Shown here: positions 45,836 through 58,160 of the stretch, in pieces
How the letters are laid out: every line of letters starts with the position of its first letter
Numbering within the stretch: position 1 is the first letter of the stretch
Assembly: GCA_949152475.1 (NCBI GenBank)
Contig: OX424555.1
Coordinates: forward strand, 18,618,868 to 18,682,867
Length of the DNA stretch: 64,000 nucleotides
Direction: 5' to 3'
Source of the DNA: Terebella lapidaria
Lineage: Eukaryota > Annelida > Polychaeta > Terebellida > Terebellidae
Notes under the pieces: model-generated
Database searches by the model: none
What the model saw: only the letters and a program-made list of their open reading frames with translations
Told to the model about the DNA's origin: nothing
Position numbers and translations under genes: made by a program

Positions 45836-47173
45836 AAGCATCCCGATTGAAAATCGGGAGGCCTCATGTTTTTGTCTGTTTTTTTTTCGTTTTTTTTTCG
45901 GGCGATTCCTGTGAATGTCATAATTTGATTCAGGCAATTTCCAGGGAGGGGGGGGAATTTTTTTGGGTGTATTTTTTTTTTTTTTTTTGGACTTGGAATT
46001 TTTCCCTCGCCTGCACCCATGCAGATGTAATACTGTAACTGAGCCATGCTACTGTATTCACTGACTGCACCCTGCATGTCCAGCATGAGGCTAGGCTCTG
46101 CCCTCTCAGCCAGTGCAGTATATGAGAGCCCTGCTCATCAATGCCTTACAAGATCAGCCAGTTTTGGACTTAGAATTTTTCCCTCGCCTGCGCCCATGCA
46201 GATGTAATACTGTAACTGAGCCATGCTACTGTATTCACTGACTGCAGTCTGCATGTCCAGCATGAGGCTAGGCTCTGCCCTCTCAGCCAGTGCAGTATAT
46301 GAGAGCCCTGCTCAGTAATGTCTTACAAGATCAGCCACTCTGTCCAGCACAGCAATAGGCTCCGCCCCTCTCAGCCAGTCCTGCTCAGTCATGCCTTACA
46401 AGATCAGCCAGTCTGTCCAGCACAGCAATAGGCTCCGCCCCTCTCAGCCAGCCCTACTCAGTCATGCCTGACAAGTGATACAGCAGTAAAGCTAGCATGT
46501 CCAACATGACCCCAGGCTCATATCCATGCATAACCCCTCAATCCCCCCTCCAAAGCCTGGTTTACTAGTGTGTGTACATGGTAAAAGAATGAAGTTCCAT
46601 CCCACAGAATACAATAGTTGGTTAATAAGTCAACACACATGACACAACATGCTTGGGGAATGATTTGCCCTGTCTGCATTTATATTGTACAAACATGTAT
46701 TGTTTGAATGTTTTGTTATTCATCTCTATTTCACATGCAATGAACAAATCATCATTGTTTTAGTTAGCTGGGAAATGTTTGGCTTTGGTTATAATGTGAA
46801 TGCGAAAATTCCGCTGTATTGTACAAGTTTTGAAATCACAAAATTGGCTAAGATGACACAGCATTCTTTTAGTCACGTATCATTTTATATTTGACAGGAG
46901 CACCTGAAAAATATCACGAACATCCTGATTAAATATACTAGTACTCTGAATAATATTGGCTGGGTAATTGTCCATTCATTTTGGGTGGCAAATGTCTGGT
47001 GGGCCAAGTTGTCAAGATGATAGAAAGCAGTTCTGGTAAGAAACTGTCTGATGAGCTCTCACTCTTACCCACATACAATGGCATATGTATCCTTTGTTCT
47101 CAGTCCAGTATGAACATTTGAAATGATAACAAATTGGGGGATGCCACAAAGCCTATTGGCTTTTATGTCTAGT
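45836..47173 (+). mobile_element. Family D Helentron-like element
   Basis: 5' tip AAGCATCCCGATTGAAAATC with GGGAGGCC (hairpin CCCGATT..AATCGGG), a T-rich tract, tandem repeats, and a 3' stem AAAGCC TATT GGCTTT, then TATGT and CTAGT. It has the same plan as family A with different sequence. The sub-terminal words GCATCCC and GGGGGATGCC are the inverted pair. Confidence 0.6.
45989..46490 (+). repeat. 177-bp tandem duplication plus ~74-bp partial repeats
   Basis: Two near-identical 177-bp copies start at GGACTTGGAATTTTTCCCTC (45989) and at 46166. They are followed by two ~74-bp copies of a segment with GATCAGCCA, CTGTCCAGCACAGCAATAGG and CTCCGCCCCTCTCAGCCAG. Confidence 0.85.
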
Positions 47174-47204
47174 TAAACGACAAATTGGGTTGGGCGAAAA
47201 TTGT
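46491..47204. other. Rest of family D element; no gene
   Basis: Non-coding interior and 3' end of the family D element. No further repeats or coding signal. Confidence 0.4.
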
Positions 47205-48735
47205 TATTTTTTGAATGCCCAAGGGTTAAGATAGGTTACCGGACGATTTTAACTTTAACCATTGCAAGTATGACCTTAAAATTTATTGTCAAGGTGGTTT
47301 AGCTTGGTTTAGTTCAGGCTCACCAAAAGTACAATACATCAGAACAAATATTTTGTTTGTAGCAGCTAATACACATTTATTGGTCACCTGAAGTCAAGTT
47401 CAAGTTCCCCTCAATGATGTGCAATATAAACTACCTATTTGCTTATAACACGATACGAACCTAAGTTTTTTTTCGACAAGTGTTGTAGCCGCAAAGGCCA
47501 ACCCCCCAGGTCAGTTCATAGCACGTAAGACGTGAGATTGAGCACTCAAGGTCATCAGTGGTCAAATAAAAAATAACAACATTCATTATGTCATATTTGA
47601 CTTTCTATATGCTCATAATATATGTGTTTTGCCCCCAAAAGCCAATTTGCGCATATCAGGCCTTCATGGGCATTTCGGACCTATACATGTACATCAGGCC
47701 TTACGAACAATTTAAGACTCCCCATCCTTACATGCAACATCAATGACCCAAGGTGGCATGTTCTGAAGAAGAAAACATGTCGAAACAGATGAGATATTCG
47801 TTTTGAGTGATTTTCAGCCAAGAAAAAAAAATGTTTTCACCTGTGAATATACTTTTTCTGTCTGTACTGGAATGGCCCAAAACCTGATTTCGGACCCCCC
47901 AAAAAACGTTCCACCAACCCGTCGGAAAAATCAAAATGGCCGCGGAACAAATACACATCACAAAGATATATAAGGGGAATCCTTTGAAACAAAAATCTCA
48001 AAATTGTCTGAACAGTTTTCGAGAAAAGGGCCGTTAAACTCAGAAATTGGCCGTTTTTCGTTAAAAAAAGGCCGCCATTTTGAGAAAAAACTAAAATAAA
48101 AAAAAACTATTTCTACCTCCCTCTTAGAAAAATTTCAAGCATTTTTGTGCAGAGAGATTCAACTGTGAACTTTAAAGATAATATTATGGATGGAGGACAT
48201 ACAGACGACTGTACGCCCACACCTCCCCCCCCCCACACCTAGAGATCTCGTTATGTATTTCTGATTGTATTTATACACCTCAACAGTGATCTGAGAGACC
48301 AAATTTGCACATTTTCTTGGACGCCTCACATGTAGCGCTCCAAGACCGGCCATGCTCATCTTGCAATCTCAATAATGTAATTTGTCTGTGCGAATATTTT
48401 CATAAAGTATCGTATATTACTGCTTTGGTGTAAATTGAAATGAGATGAGTTAACAAAGTTATCCCACAAAATATACAATCGTATGTAAAAGTACCTTCTG
48501 GTACACCTCGAGATGTTGTCGGAGAGATATCAGCTTTCAAAATTTTCTTGGGAGGTTTACGGCGCCCCCAAACCCCCACACCGGCCATGCTCGGCTCGCT
48601 TCGCTCGACCCAAGTCACACTCATTATCTTCACCGAAATTTTACCCTCCTCCCTCCCGTCCCTCCCACACACAAAATCCTGGATCCGCCCCTGTCGACGG
48701 ACCCAACGCCACGGCAATAGGTTATCATGCCAGTT
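47205..48735 (-). mobile_element. Old family B copy on the minus strand, with an inserted repeat
   Basis: The left end is the complement of TCCGGTAACCTATCTTAACC (short-type 3' end) and the right end AATAGGTTATCATGCC is the complement of the family B head. 47880-48130 retains the GGCCGCCATTTTGAGAAAA block. An unrelated repeat with GCTCGGCTCGCTTCGCTCGA and a GATCCGCCCCTG edge lies at about 48540-48690. Confidence 0.6.
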
Positions 48736-49586
48736 TGGGCTTAACACCTACTAGTATACATTTCTGTGGCATAGTTAGTCCCTGGGCTAAGTTTCCGACA
48801 AAAGACTGAACTATGGTCGAAAATTGCCGTTTGAAGCTTGTCAAGTTGTAACACGATACCGTTAATTGGGCATCGATAAACGGTGCAAAAAAATAATTTC
48901 ACAGTGAATGATGTCAATGCAAGCCGTTTGGGAATATTGGAGTCTCTATCTGAAAAGATGGTCCATTTTACATGTCCTAATTTTGCGTGTGTCATCGTTT
49001 CATTACTACGGACTTGTAAGTGTACTGTATTTATATGAATACATTTCACTAATGATGCGATATTCCAGGTGTCCAATTCTTCCCAAATACACACAATATA
49101 GAACAGCAAGTGACATCGATTATGTATATAATATAAATAAAACCCCTCACAATTCAAGTTTGTGCCGGTCATCGCAACATTATGTAATCATGGTAATCGA
49201 TATGTATCGGCCGGCGTCGGACTTTAGCATGTATTAAGCGATGGTGTTTGATCTCTGAGTGACCCATAAGACCCAAGAATTGCATGCTTGACTAGCTCTC
49301 TGTGAAAAACACAAATAAACATACCCTTATCAACGTTTGAATGAAAGTTCCGATCTGTTCAGAAATCAATATTTTCAAGGGGCGTTCCGTGTGCGGAGAA
49401 GTTCACCAAATACAAAATAGAAGAAATGCTTTACAGAGAACTGCTTACTGTTACATACATGATCATATACTCTTGACCATCAATGATGTGACATTGTTTG
49501 GATGTCTTGAACGTATCGGGAGTCACGTTATAGACAATCTAAAAACTTTGGATATTTGCGGAGAGAGACATCTCCAAGGAAGGAGG
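48736..49586 (+). other. 5' flank of the KY-dynein-stalk gene
   Basis: No gene or repeat recognised. A promoter is expected here but is not visible to me. Confidence 0.35.
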
Positions 49587-52500
49587 ATGGATTGCTGTGT
49601 GTCAATGTGTGTGGCCCGGGAGAAGTATTATCCGCTGGTGTACGTTCCGGTCCGGGACCTGGAGCTGCCCGCCCCAAGGCTACCGTCTTGCCGCCGCTCA
49701 CAGGTCTTCCGACCAGAACAGTACACCGCCGTACAGCGCCACGCCACCAAGGTAGAGTCGTGTAAAACCAGCTCATATGATGTTATTTACGATGGTGTGT
49801 AAAGGGTATTGTTCATTTATTGAGAAAGGGTATTGTATTTTGCATTATGTTTCCAAGTTCGCTCTAACTTATGTTTTCAAGTTCGCTCAAACTGTCACCA
49901 CTTGCAGCCTCTGCCGACACTGACGCTCTACGGAAGTTTTCAGACATTGGCCAGGCATCTGTGCCGACTGGCTAGGGACGACCTGGGCCGTCTTTGGGCC
50001 ATCTATTGCTGGATAACATCCATGTCTCTGGATCAGACCCAGACCAGCGACAAACACCCGCCCGCAGAAAACTCGCCCCTCGAGTACCTTATTCGGATGA
50101 AGAACAGGGAAAATGTCCACTCGCATCTGTTCGCAGCCTTGTCCCAGTAAGTGCTGATTTGATCTTGTAGGGAACGGACTGGCATTGTCATTAGAATTTT
50201 TCAGATTTATCTCATTATTATTATAATTTTCTAGGGCAGCAGGTATACCTTGTGTTGTGATCAAAGGTGTGAGCAAGAACGCAGGCTACCAACTTGGTGC
50301 CAAAGTGGACCATTCTAAGATGGCCTCACAGTGGAATGCTGTCTTTGTGTACAACGAGTGGCGCTTGGTTGACACGCTCTGGGGCTCCACGTGTATCACC
50401 GGCAAACGCTCGACCGAGTGGGCCATCGTGGACGCGGACGGGGATATAATGACGGCAGAGGAGAAGTTGTCAGACGGCAAGAGCCGCAGTGACTTCAATG
50501 ACTTCTATTTCCTGACCGATCCAGACATGCTGGTCTGTACACACCTACCAGACGACTCAGCCTGGCAGCTCCTGCCCACTCCAGTGACCGAGGAGGACTT
50601 CACAACTCGGGTGTATGTTCGTGAACAGTTCTTCCATCTCAATTGCTCCTTGAGATTCAGCGAAGCAGCAGACTTATTATTGAAATCTAAGAACGGGAAA
50701 GTGGTGATTGAGTTCGGGTTGCCAGAGAAAAAATCACTTGCTTACGATTTCAAGTACCTCTTGTTCAAGGACCCCTCTTCCTGCCCAGTCAAAAACAACT
50801 CGCAATTGCAAGGGACGGTCTACAGTGAAATCAATCCCGACGTGGTCTCATATAACATCCAGTTCCCTGCCAAAGGCAGATTCCGTTTCGACATTTTCGG
50901 TGTTGATTCCAGGAGGCAGAAGAGGTTCGATCTCGTTGCTTCTTACCTGATATTCTGTGACAGTCCATCGCCTGACTTCCAGATGCTGCCGGACTCGCCC
51001 GAGATTGGCTGGGGTCCGGGGTTGGAATGTCGTAGGATGGGTCTGCTACCGCTCACGCACCAGTCTGGGGTAATCGACGTCAATGATGGACGGTGTCAGA
51101 TCAGATTCCAATTGAAGGAGCAACTCACCTTCGGCATCGAAATGAAGCACAACGATATTCCATCGTGGGAGCTGGAAAACAATGCTATACTCCGAGCAGA
51201 AAACGGTGAGTTGCAAGTGGACGTTAGGCTGCCCAAAACAGGACAGTACGCCGTCAAGTTATACGCCAAACAAGGAGACACGCCGGGGATACTCAACAAT
51301 GTCTGCAACTATTTGGTCAGAAACAAGGCCGTGACATCTGGACCATCATCATTTCCGTACGTCCACAATGGCATTATTGGGAGAAATGCTCATGTTTGTG
51401 AACAGTTCGGTATTCAGTCCACTTCTCATTCACAGAATCTGATTGTCACCGATACAAACGATGTACCTTTTGGCTTTGAACTGAAGAAGGATGGGGTTGA
51501 TTTGTTGGCGATGCTTTCTGGGCCAAAACTGGCTACCAGCAAACTCTCAGAAATGCTATCCAAGGAAAGGAATAAGCAGCAGATAATCTTCCACTTGAAG
51601 ATGGTGGAGTACGGGGAATACTCACTGAACGTGTACGCCCGGGAGACGGACAGCAGGCTGGTGTACCCGGCTCATAGCTACACGGTCGTCTACGACCCCG
51701 ACAACAACGCTACAACTAAACCCGTCACTTTCGGGCCACTCTCCACAACGGAACCTCTCTACATTAACGGCAGTCAGATGAGCACCAGCCACTCGACCCA
51801 TCACAAAGACTTGGTCCATGCCTGTGTGGAGAAGAGATTCCATTCATTCCCACCGGGTGGATCTCTCGACTCGTCTATCAGCATCACGGAGACGGGGATC
51901 GGGATGAACTTGACGATGGACTCGCTGGATTCGGACAGCTCGTACCGAGTGGACATGTATGAGGAGCTGTCTCACGACTCGGGTATCCTTGTACCCAAGA
52001 AGTGCAGTCGTCTGATGACCACTACAGATGACGAGCTCTTGGGCAAACAGCAGTCCGTCGACCACGCACCTCAACCCGACAGACGTGTGTACTCCTTGCT
52101 AATTCCAATAAATCTACAGCTTCAAATTTCTAGAGTGTAATAGTTAGCGGTAGTATGCCTTCTTCTCCTTTGCAGCTTTCAGTCCTGTGGCAATGAGAGC
52201 TCGGCTCAAGATGGTGCTTGCGTGTCCCACGCTCGAGTTTGCTGACACAGCTCTGAAGAAATGTCGTAACCATGACTACCATGACAAGGACCTCGTTCCC
52301 CGGGTGGAGGAGCTGTTTGGAAAATTGCATGTTCAGAAAAGTAAACATCATGTTCTGGTTTCTCCATTTTGGTTACAAACATTTGCATTTCCCAGAGGTT
52401 GCAAGACGTATATGTATATCTGGAGTATGTACTAAGATACTTGGTCGTGTTAGCTGTTTCTGACAATTTGAATATGTTTACAGACTTCAGTAAGGCGCTT

Positions 52501-53234
52501 CGGAACGCGATGGCCTCTGGAATCACGGGTCCACTGGAGCGTTCACTGGAGGCTGTGGATCAGCTGGGACTGTACAAGGAGATGGGCTTCCTGGTAGTGA
52601 TGGCGCGGAGGGTGCTGGTCAAGCGACTAGGCGAGAAGATCCGCAAGATGGACCAGACAACTGTAGCCGAGGTCAAATCGTACACTGCGCCGCCCAGAGC
52701 GGCTTTGCAAGTGATGAAGGCTTCTTTGATGCTGCTAGGTCACACTGAGAGAGAACTCAAGGTGCGCAATCTTCATGATATGCCTACATGTATACGTAGT
52801 CTGTACATGTAGGTGCAGCATACATGTGCAGTCAACAGTGGTTGTAGTTGTAGTTGTAAATCATACTCCTGATTGACAAAAATATATATGTTGACGCCTA
52901 GGACTGGGAGTCGATGCGACTTGTGATCGGTGAGACCCAGAAGATGAAGCAGCGACTGAAGGACGTGGACTTGGAAGCTATCCAGGCTAATACAGCGCTG
53001 GAGGCTGAGCGCCTGATGACCGGCTTCACTCACGACGACGCCGTCAGAGTCAGCGACGTGGTGGACGCCTTCTACGCCTGGGTAAGTCCATGGATACTAG
53101 ACAGGCATTGTGCTCAGTAATAACATCTTCAATTTTGTGGGGGTTCAACGCGGTGTCATCTGAAATGCAATCATCACTTCATATATATATATCTTTTACA
53201 GAGTCGGAACATGATCAAGTTGAAGCTGAATTAA
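49587..53234 (+). CDS. Kyphoscoliosis-type protein fused to a dynein-stalk-like segment, 969 residues
   Basis: Exons 49587-49751, 49908-50146, 50235-52084, 52176-52340, 52484-52761, 52902-53081 and 53202-53234 join in phase and end in TAA. Residues about 60-190 are the transglutaminase-like core of the KY/ltd-1/hillarin group (RLWAIYCWITS, AAGIPCVVIKGVSKNAGYQL, SQWNAVFVYNEWRLVDTLWG). Beta-rich KY repeats follow (about 220-690), marked by GWGPGLECRRMG and SGPSSFPYVHNGIIGR. From about 755 the chain is helical, and VAEVKSYTAPPRAALQVMKA with LLG and DWESMRLVIG resembles the dynein heavy-chain stalk base. The usual KY Cys and His are replaced (HSHLF and SQWN) while the Asp stays, so a scaffold role is likelier than catalysis. 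The start ATG is the only good one in exon 1; a further upstream exon is not excluded. Confidence 0.82.
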
Positions 53235-53408
53235 CACTGCCTGGTTCAATAGAGAGCCGTCGATGGAATTTTGCAAGAACTAATCTTTTATATCGATTGC
53301 TGGTGTATGGTGTCGTATGTAAATAGAAGCAAATATGTGGAAGCAGTCTTTCTGTTTTAGTATAGTTATTTATGGTCAGTGACAGACATCAAACGTTTAT
53401 TTGTGTGC

Positions 53409-53414
53409 AATAAA
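53409..53414 (+). terminator. Polyadenylation signal of the KY-type gene
   Basis: AATAAA 175 bp after the stop codon, just before the next repeat element begins. Confidence 0.6.
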
Positions 53415-53924
53415 TACATGTATGTTATTCATTTTTATTGTATCCCCCGAAGAAAAGTTCGGCGGATACTATGGATTTTTCTTTGCCGCGCCGCCGCGTC
53501 CGCCGCCGCCGCCGCCGTAGATATTTTCTTGTGTACACTCTATAGCTTTTATACAGACACATCTTATGGTAAGATTCCGACACCAATCGATTTTGGTTGC
53601 CATAGGAACCAAATTGGCCGATTGGTGACACATTTTGTGCTCAAATTAGCCTGTTTAACATACATGGTTTGTGAACGCTCTACAGGTGGGGGTTTTTGAT
53701 CAATGATGATGAAATCGCACAGACTCGATGAGAAAGACCGTCACACCAAACCAGTTATTTTTCTGAATGATCGAATAATATTAATTAGTTAAGAGGTTAA
53801 CTTATTACGACCGTTAAAATACCTACTTTGACATGATCACTCCAATAACCTGTACTATGAAAGCAAATGGCACTGGATTCTTGTTCAGAATAGAGAACTG
53901 GTGTTTTTGGTGAAAACAGAACGA

Positions 53925-54264
53925 ATAAGTTAACATTGGTTTTACTAGTTAAGTCTATTATTGACCACAGTAAAAATAGTTATGACGAGAAATATCCATT
54001 ATTGAGCTCAACAAGGTTAAGGTTCTGTCCAGTAGAGATTTCATGGGTGTAACCGAATAAGGTAACATTATTTTTACTAGTAAGTCTATTATTGACCACA
54101 CTAAAAATAGTTAAGGCAAGAAATATTTATTATTGGGCTCAACGAGGTAAAGGTTCTATGCAGTAGAGATTTCATGGCTGTAACCGAATAAGTTAACATT
54201 ATTCTATTATTGACCTTAATAAAAATAGTTAAGATGAGAAACATTTATTATTGAGCTCAACAAG
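53925..54264 (+). repeat. ~125-bp tandem units (about 2.7 copies), split by insertion
   Basis: Units carry ACCGAATAAGTTAACAT, AAGTCTATTATTGACCAC, TTATTGAGCTCAACAAGG and CAGTAGAGATTTCATGG. A further unit resumes at 57227, showing that the array was cut by the element at 54265-57226. Confidence 0.8.
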
Positions 54265-55179
54265 CACTGTGGCGGAGCTTGCCCATGCGTGAGAAGATTT
54301 TTACCGGAAATTGTCCTTGATTCTCCCCGGGATGCCCGCGATTCTTCCCGGTGGTACACAGCACGCTGGTTTATAGGCATGGTAAATATGTATTTCTCAT
54401 TCATTATTTCAATTTGGTAGACGCATTGAAACAACCATTTACCTGTGAACATTGAAAAATTTATCCTGATGTAGATACACTGTGCAGTGCCTGTTTTCCA
54501 TTTTTATCAAAAGCCCATGATTTTTACCTGGGTGTCCAGGATTTTTCCCGGCGTTTTAAACAGGACCCATGATTCTTTCCGGTAGTTCATGTGTATAAAA
54601 ACACGTGTAAAAATGTTATAACTTCATGGATGACCTCACATGTGTGTAATTGAATAATATTATGTATTGTATATGTCCACGATCATTATCGCTGTTACCA
54701 CTACAAAGCAAAATATGAAGATGCCGAAAAAACAATTCAACACTGTATCGGAAGCCACAAGAATGGACCAAGTACAGGTGTTTTACCAAGTACAGGTATT
54801 TATATTTTGACATTGACGGTGATGATGATGTGAAGTGCAATCCTTCCAAAGGGACATTATAATATTGGATCTGGCGCGATTACTGTGCCCAGCGATATGC
54901 TCCTTCACAACCCAGCAATGAAGACAATGAAAGTTGGAGGAGCTAACGGAAAATTTTAAGATTTGTTCGCAGTGAGATTTGTTGAGCCTATTAAACAAAA
55001 TTGATCGTTAGTGGAACATTTAAACCTGAGATATACCTTTATGGTTTTGCCTGTGTTCCTTTTATTCCTCCTAATTCAGTCTATATTAATTTTTTTTTTA
55101 CCTTCAATCGTTTTGGGGTTTGCGATAATTAAGTCCAGAATGACCGAATGGAATATGGACAAAAATTTCTCCATTTCTC

Positions 55180-55550
55180 CAGTATATAAAGCATATGACA
55201 CATTCTTGTTTGTACCTACTGGGGTTCATGAGGACGGATTCAAGGTTGATCTCTGGACTTCAAAGTCATAATTCGAGAAATTTTCAGGCAATGGATATGG
55301 AAGTTTGCATTAAGGTTCAAACTAGGGAAGAATCCTATTGATTTTGGGATTGATGCATCACATTACCAGCATTTCTGCTGAGTCATCATTGAGCCTTCCT
55401 GTATATCTCGAGAAATGTGCATCATAGAGGATAACATACGTTATTTTCGGACCCCCGGCCCCAGGCAAACATGTCTTACTCTGGTGAACTTTGCCCCCAA
55501 CCTAAAACTTTTTGCTGAATCACCATTTTGGTATTTTCGTCCATATTCCT
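55180..55550 (+). repeat. Old family A remnant inside the 2.96-kb element
   Basis: GGGAAGAATCCTATTGATTT, GTATATCTCGAGAAATGTGC and GGCAAACATGTCTTA follow the family A core in order but with many changes. Confidence 0.55.
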
Positions 55551-56042
55551 CCTCTGGTTGTCGTCATCACCAGCTTGAGCGGTGGCCATCTGGGAGCCAA
55601 ATAAAAACGCGTGTTTGCCAAAATTAGTAACGTAATCAAAGATAAAACATACGCTGCAATCGTTGCAAAACTTGGACGGACAAAGAAAAAACACGTACAT
55701 GTAACATTCGCAATTTTTTCCATCCGTCAAAATATCATGGAAAAAAAATCAATAAAAACTGGTGTTCGCATCGAGTACTTCACAATGGTGCCAATATTTT
55801 TTCGTGTTGTCCCTACGGTATTGAAGCAGAACTTATTTTTTATAATATAATATTATATTACTTTTTGGAGGAGCATGTTGTCCGTCTTGGATGGACAAGA
55901 GATAATTTTAAATTGATAGTACAGAAGTTACTCTTGTCTAGGAAACATGTACTTATATAAACATATCGGGAAATGTGTCCGTCCTAAATCCGTTACTTTC
56001 TGACGATTTATGAGCAAAATAATGAATAATTTTTTACCGGTT

Positions 56043-56438
56043 AGGCCGTGTTGTTTTCTTTCTTTGTTTACCGTCAGCGGGCGGGTGAAAATAGCAATTA
56101 TTTTGAGAAAAAAAAACACAAATCTTTTTGTCTTTTCCCCCCTCAAAAATGATGTATTTCTAGCCACAAAAACACAGAACTTCGTGAAGGATAGTAAATG
56201 GTTTCCATTTTGCTGTTTCCCTCCCTGTTATTATCAATCAAGTATTCAATAGCTCAGCAAACGGTCAAATGCCATTTATTTTACATTTTTGGCATGAGTT
56301 ACTTTGTGAAAAAAGACGGTATCGTGATGATAAACGTCTGTGTGTTTTTTTCTGTGTTTGTTTTTTTCCCAGGCTGGCTGGCGAGTACTTTTCGAAAAAA
56401 AAGTTGACGGGAAACAAAGAAAAAACACAACATGGCCT
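56043..56438. repeat. Inverted repeat pair (~35-bp arms, ~400 bp apart)
   Basis: AGGCCGTGTTGTTTTCTTTC at 56043 pairs with the complement of GAAAAAACACAACATGGCCT near 56418-56437. This may be a small nested MITE within the 2.96-kb element. Confidence 0.5.
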
Positions 56439-57299
56439 TACAAACAGACTGTTTCTCGTATATTCGATCGATCACTGGGCAACAAGATATAGAAACTGAC
56501 CAATATTTAAAAAAAACTACAGACCATCTTTAAAATTCGCAACAAAATTTCTTGAGCGTGAAATCCGCCATATATAATGTAAATTAAATATGCTACTCGT
56601 ACGTAACAATTCTCTGCCATATTACAGTAGCGTTCACGATTGATTTTACAGGTTAACATGTTTGAAATGGCAGAATCTTATAAATAGTAATGGGAAAATG
56701 TTTGATATTCACCGGTGAAAATCCTGGGCGCTTCGGTGAAAATCCTGGGCATGCCTAAGCGAGCCGGAAAAAATCAGGGGCTTCTGGTTTATTTCACTAG
56801 CTTGAACGTTGCAATAAATACCCTCCAGTTTGTTTTCTTGTGATGCAATTATTATATACATACTGACGAAGTGTTGTGCACATTGTTGAGCGAAAATATG
56901 CAATAATCATTCAACAATTTGTAATATTTCCAGTCTGCCCCGAATTTGCCGTTCAAATAACAGTTGTATCATTGTGAATTACTGCTCAACTCCAGTTCTC
57001 TTCGCAATACCACCAACAGCCATTTATCTAACTATTTTAACCACATTTATCATTGAAACATCGGTAATCACTATTTTTACTCCACATTCAAAACATACAT
57101 GCTTATCGAATTTACCTCCCGGAAAGAGTCACGGGCTTCCCGGTGAGAATCGTGGGCTTCCCGGGTAAAATCAAGGGCATTTTCCGGTAAAAATCTCCTC
57201 ACGTATGGGCAAGCTCCGCCACAGTGACAAGGTAAAGGTGTAATCCAGTAGAGATTTCATAGGTGTAACCGAATAAGTTTGCATTTTTTTTTACTAGTT

Positions 57300-57790
57300 A
57301 AGTCTATTTTTACTTCGAATTTCAACTTGAAACCAAGTTTGGCACATATTATGAGTTAAAATATAACTGTATATGGTGAAAAGTTTGATCTGGCTCCAAT
57401 TTCGTAATCTTGAAATGCAATTTTGGTCAACTTTTATTTGAATTTCAACTTGAAACCAAGTTTGGCACATATTATGAGTTGAAATATACGTTATGGTGAA
57501 AAGTTCGCTCTGGCTCCAATTTTGTCATCTTGAAATGCTGTTTTAGTCAACTTTTAGTTTGAATTTCAACTTGAAACCAAGTTTGGAACATATTATGAGT
57601 TGAAATATAACTTATGGCGAAAAGTTCGAACTGGCTCCAATTTCGTCATCTTGAAAAGCATTTTTTGTCAATTTTTACTTTGAATTTTATCTTGGAACCA
57701 AGTCAAATATTCTGAGTTGAAGTATAACTTCAGGTAAAAAGTTTTATCTGGCTGTAATTTCGTTATTTTATCGAACATGTTGGAATGGAA
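57300..57790 (+). repeat. ~121-bp tandem repeat, 4 copies
   Basis: Each copy has GAATTTCAACTTGAAACCAA, ACATATTATGAGTTGAAATA and CTGGCTCCAATTTCGTCATC. The last copy is the most diverged. Confidence 0.85.
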
Positions 57791-57899
57791 ATTCATATGC
57801 AGTGATTTCAGTGGTGATCTTGAATTCGACCTTAACGTACAAACATAAGGGTAATGAAAAGTCAGAATTTAAAAGTTATATCTGCAATATTATCTCTTC

Positions 57900-58160
57900 A
57901 AAATAACATAATTTATAGAGTAACTGATCAGCATTCTAATACTGAAAAGAAAATAGGGGGTCACCGTGCTGGTTTCTTCGACATATTCGATCAAAAATCA
58001 CAAACATTTACTAAAATGACTTAATTTATGGTATTTTTACACATTTTTTGCCCATATTCACATCTTGCATCTTGTTTTCCAAGAGAACGGATACGGTGAC
58101 CCCCTATTTTCTTTTCAGTTTTAGGATGCTGATCAGTTACTCTATAAAATATGTCATTTT
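57900..58160. repeat. Long hairpin, 68-bp arms, ~125-bp spacer
   Basis: 57900-57967 and 58093-58160 are reverse complements with about five differences, containing AGAGTAACTGATCAGCAT and GAAAATAGGGGGTCACCGT. Confidence 0.85.

Larger units (their letters stand above)
54265..57226. mobile_element. 2.96-kb TIR DNA element, CACTG ends, ACAAG target duplication
   Basis: CACTGTGGCGGAGCTTGCCC begins the element and its complement ends it; similarity continues for about 90 bp with repeated CCGGTAAAAATC/GGGCTTCCCGG modules about 30 bp apart, and more such modules lie at 54470-54590 and 56705-56790. ACAAG flanks both sides and the interrupted 125-bp unit gives the empty site. No transposase frame is visible. 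The superfamily is unclear; the CACT start recalls CMC-type elements but the 5-bp duplication does not settle it. Confidence 0.75.

Noticed and set aside
53441-53530. CpG-rich GCC run as a promoter island
   Set aside because: It is the microsatellite of the family C repeat just after its 5' hairpin.
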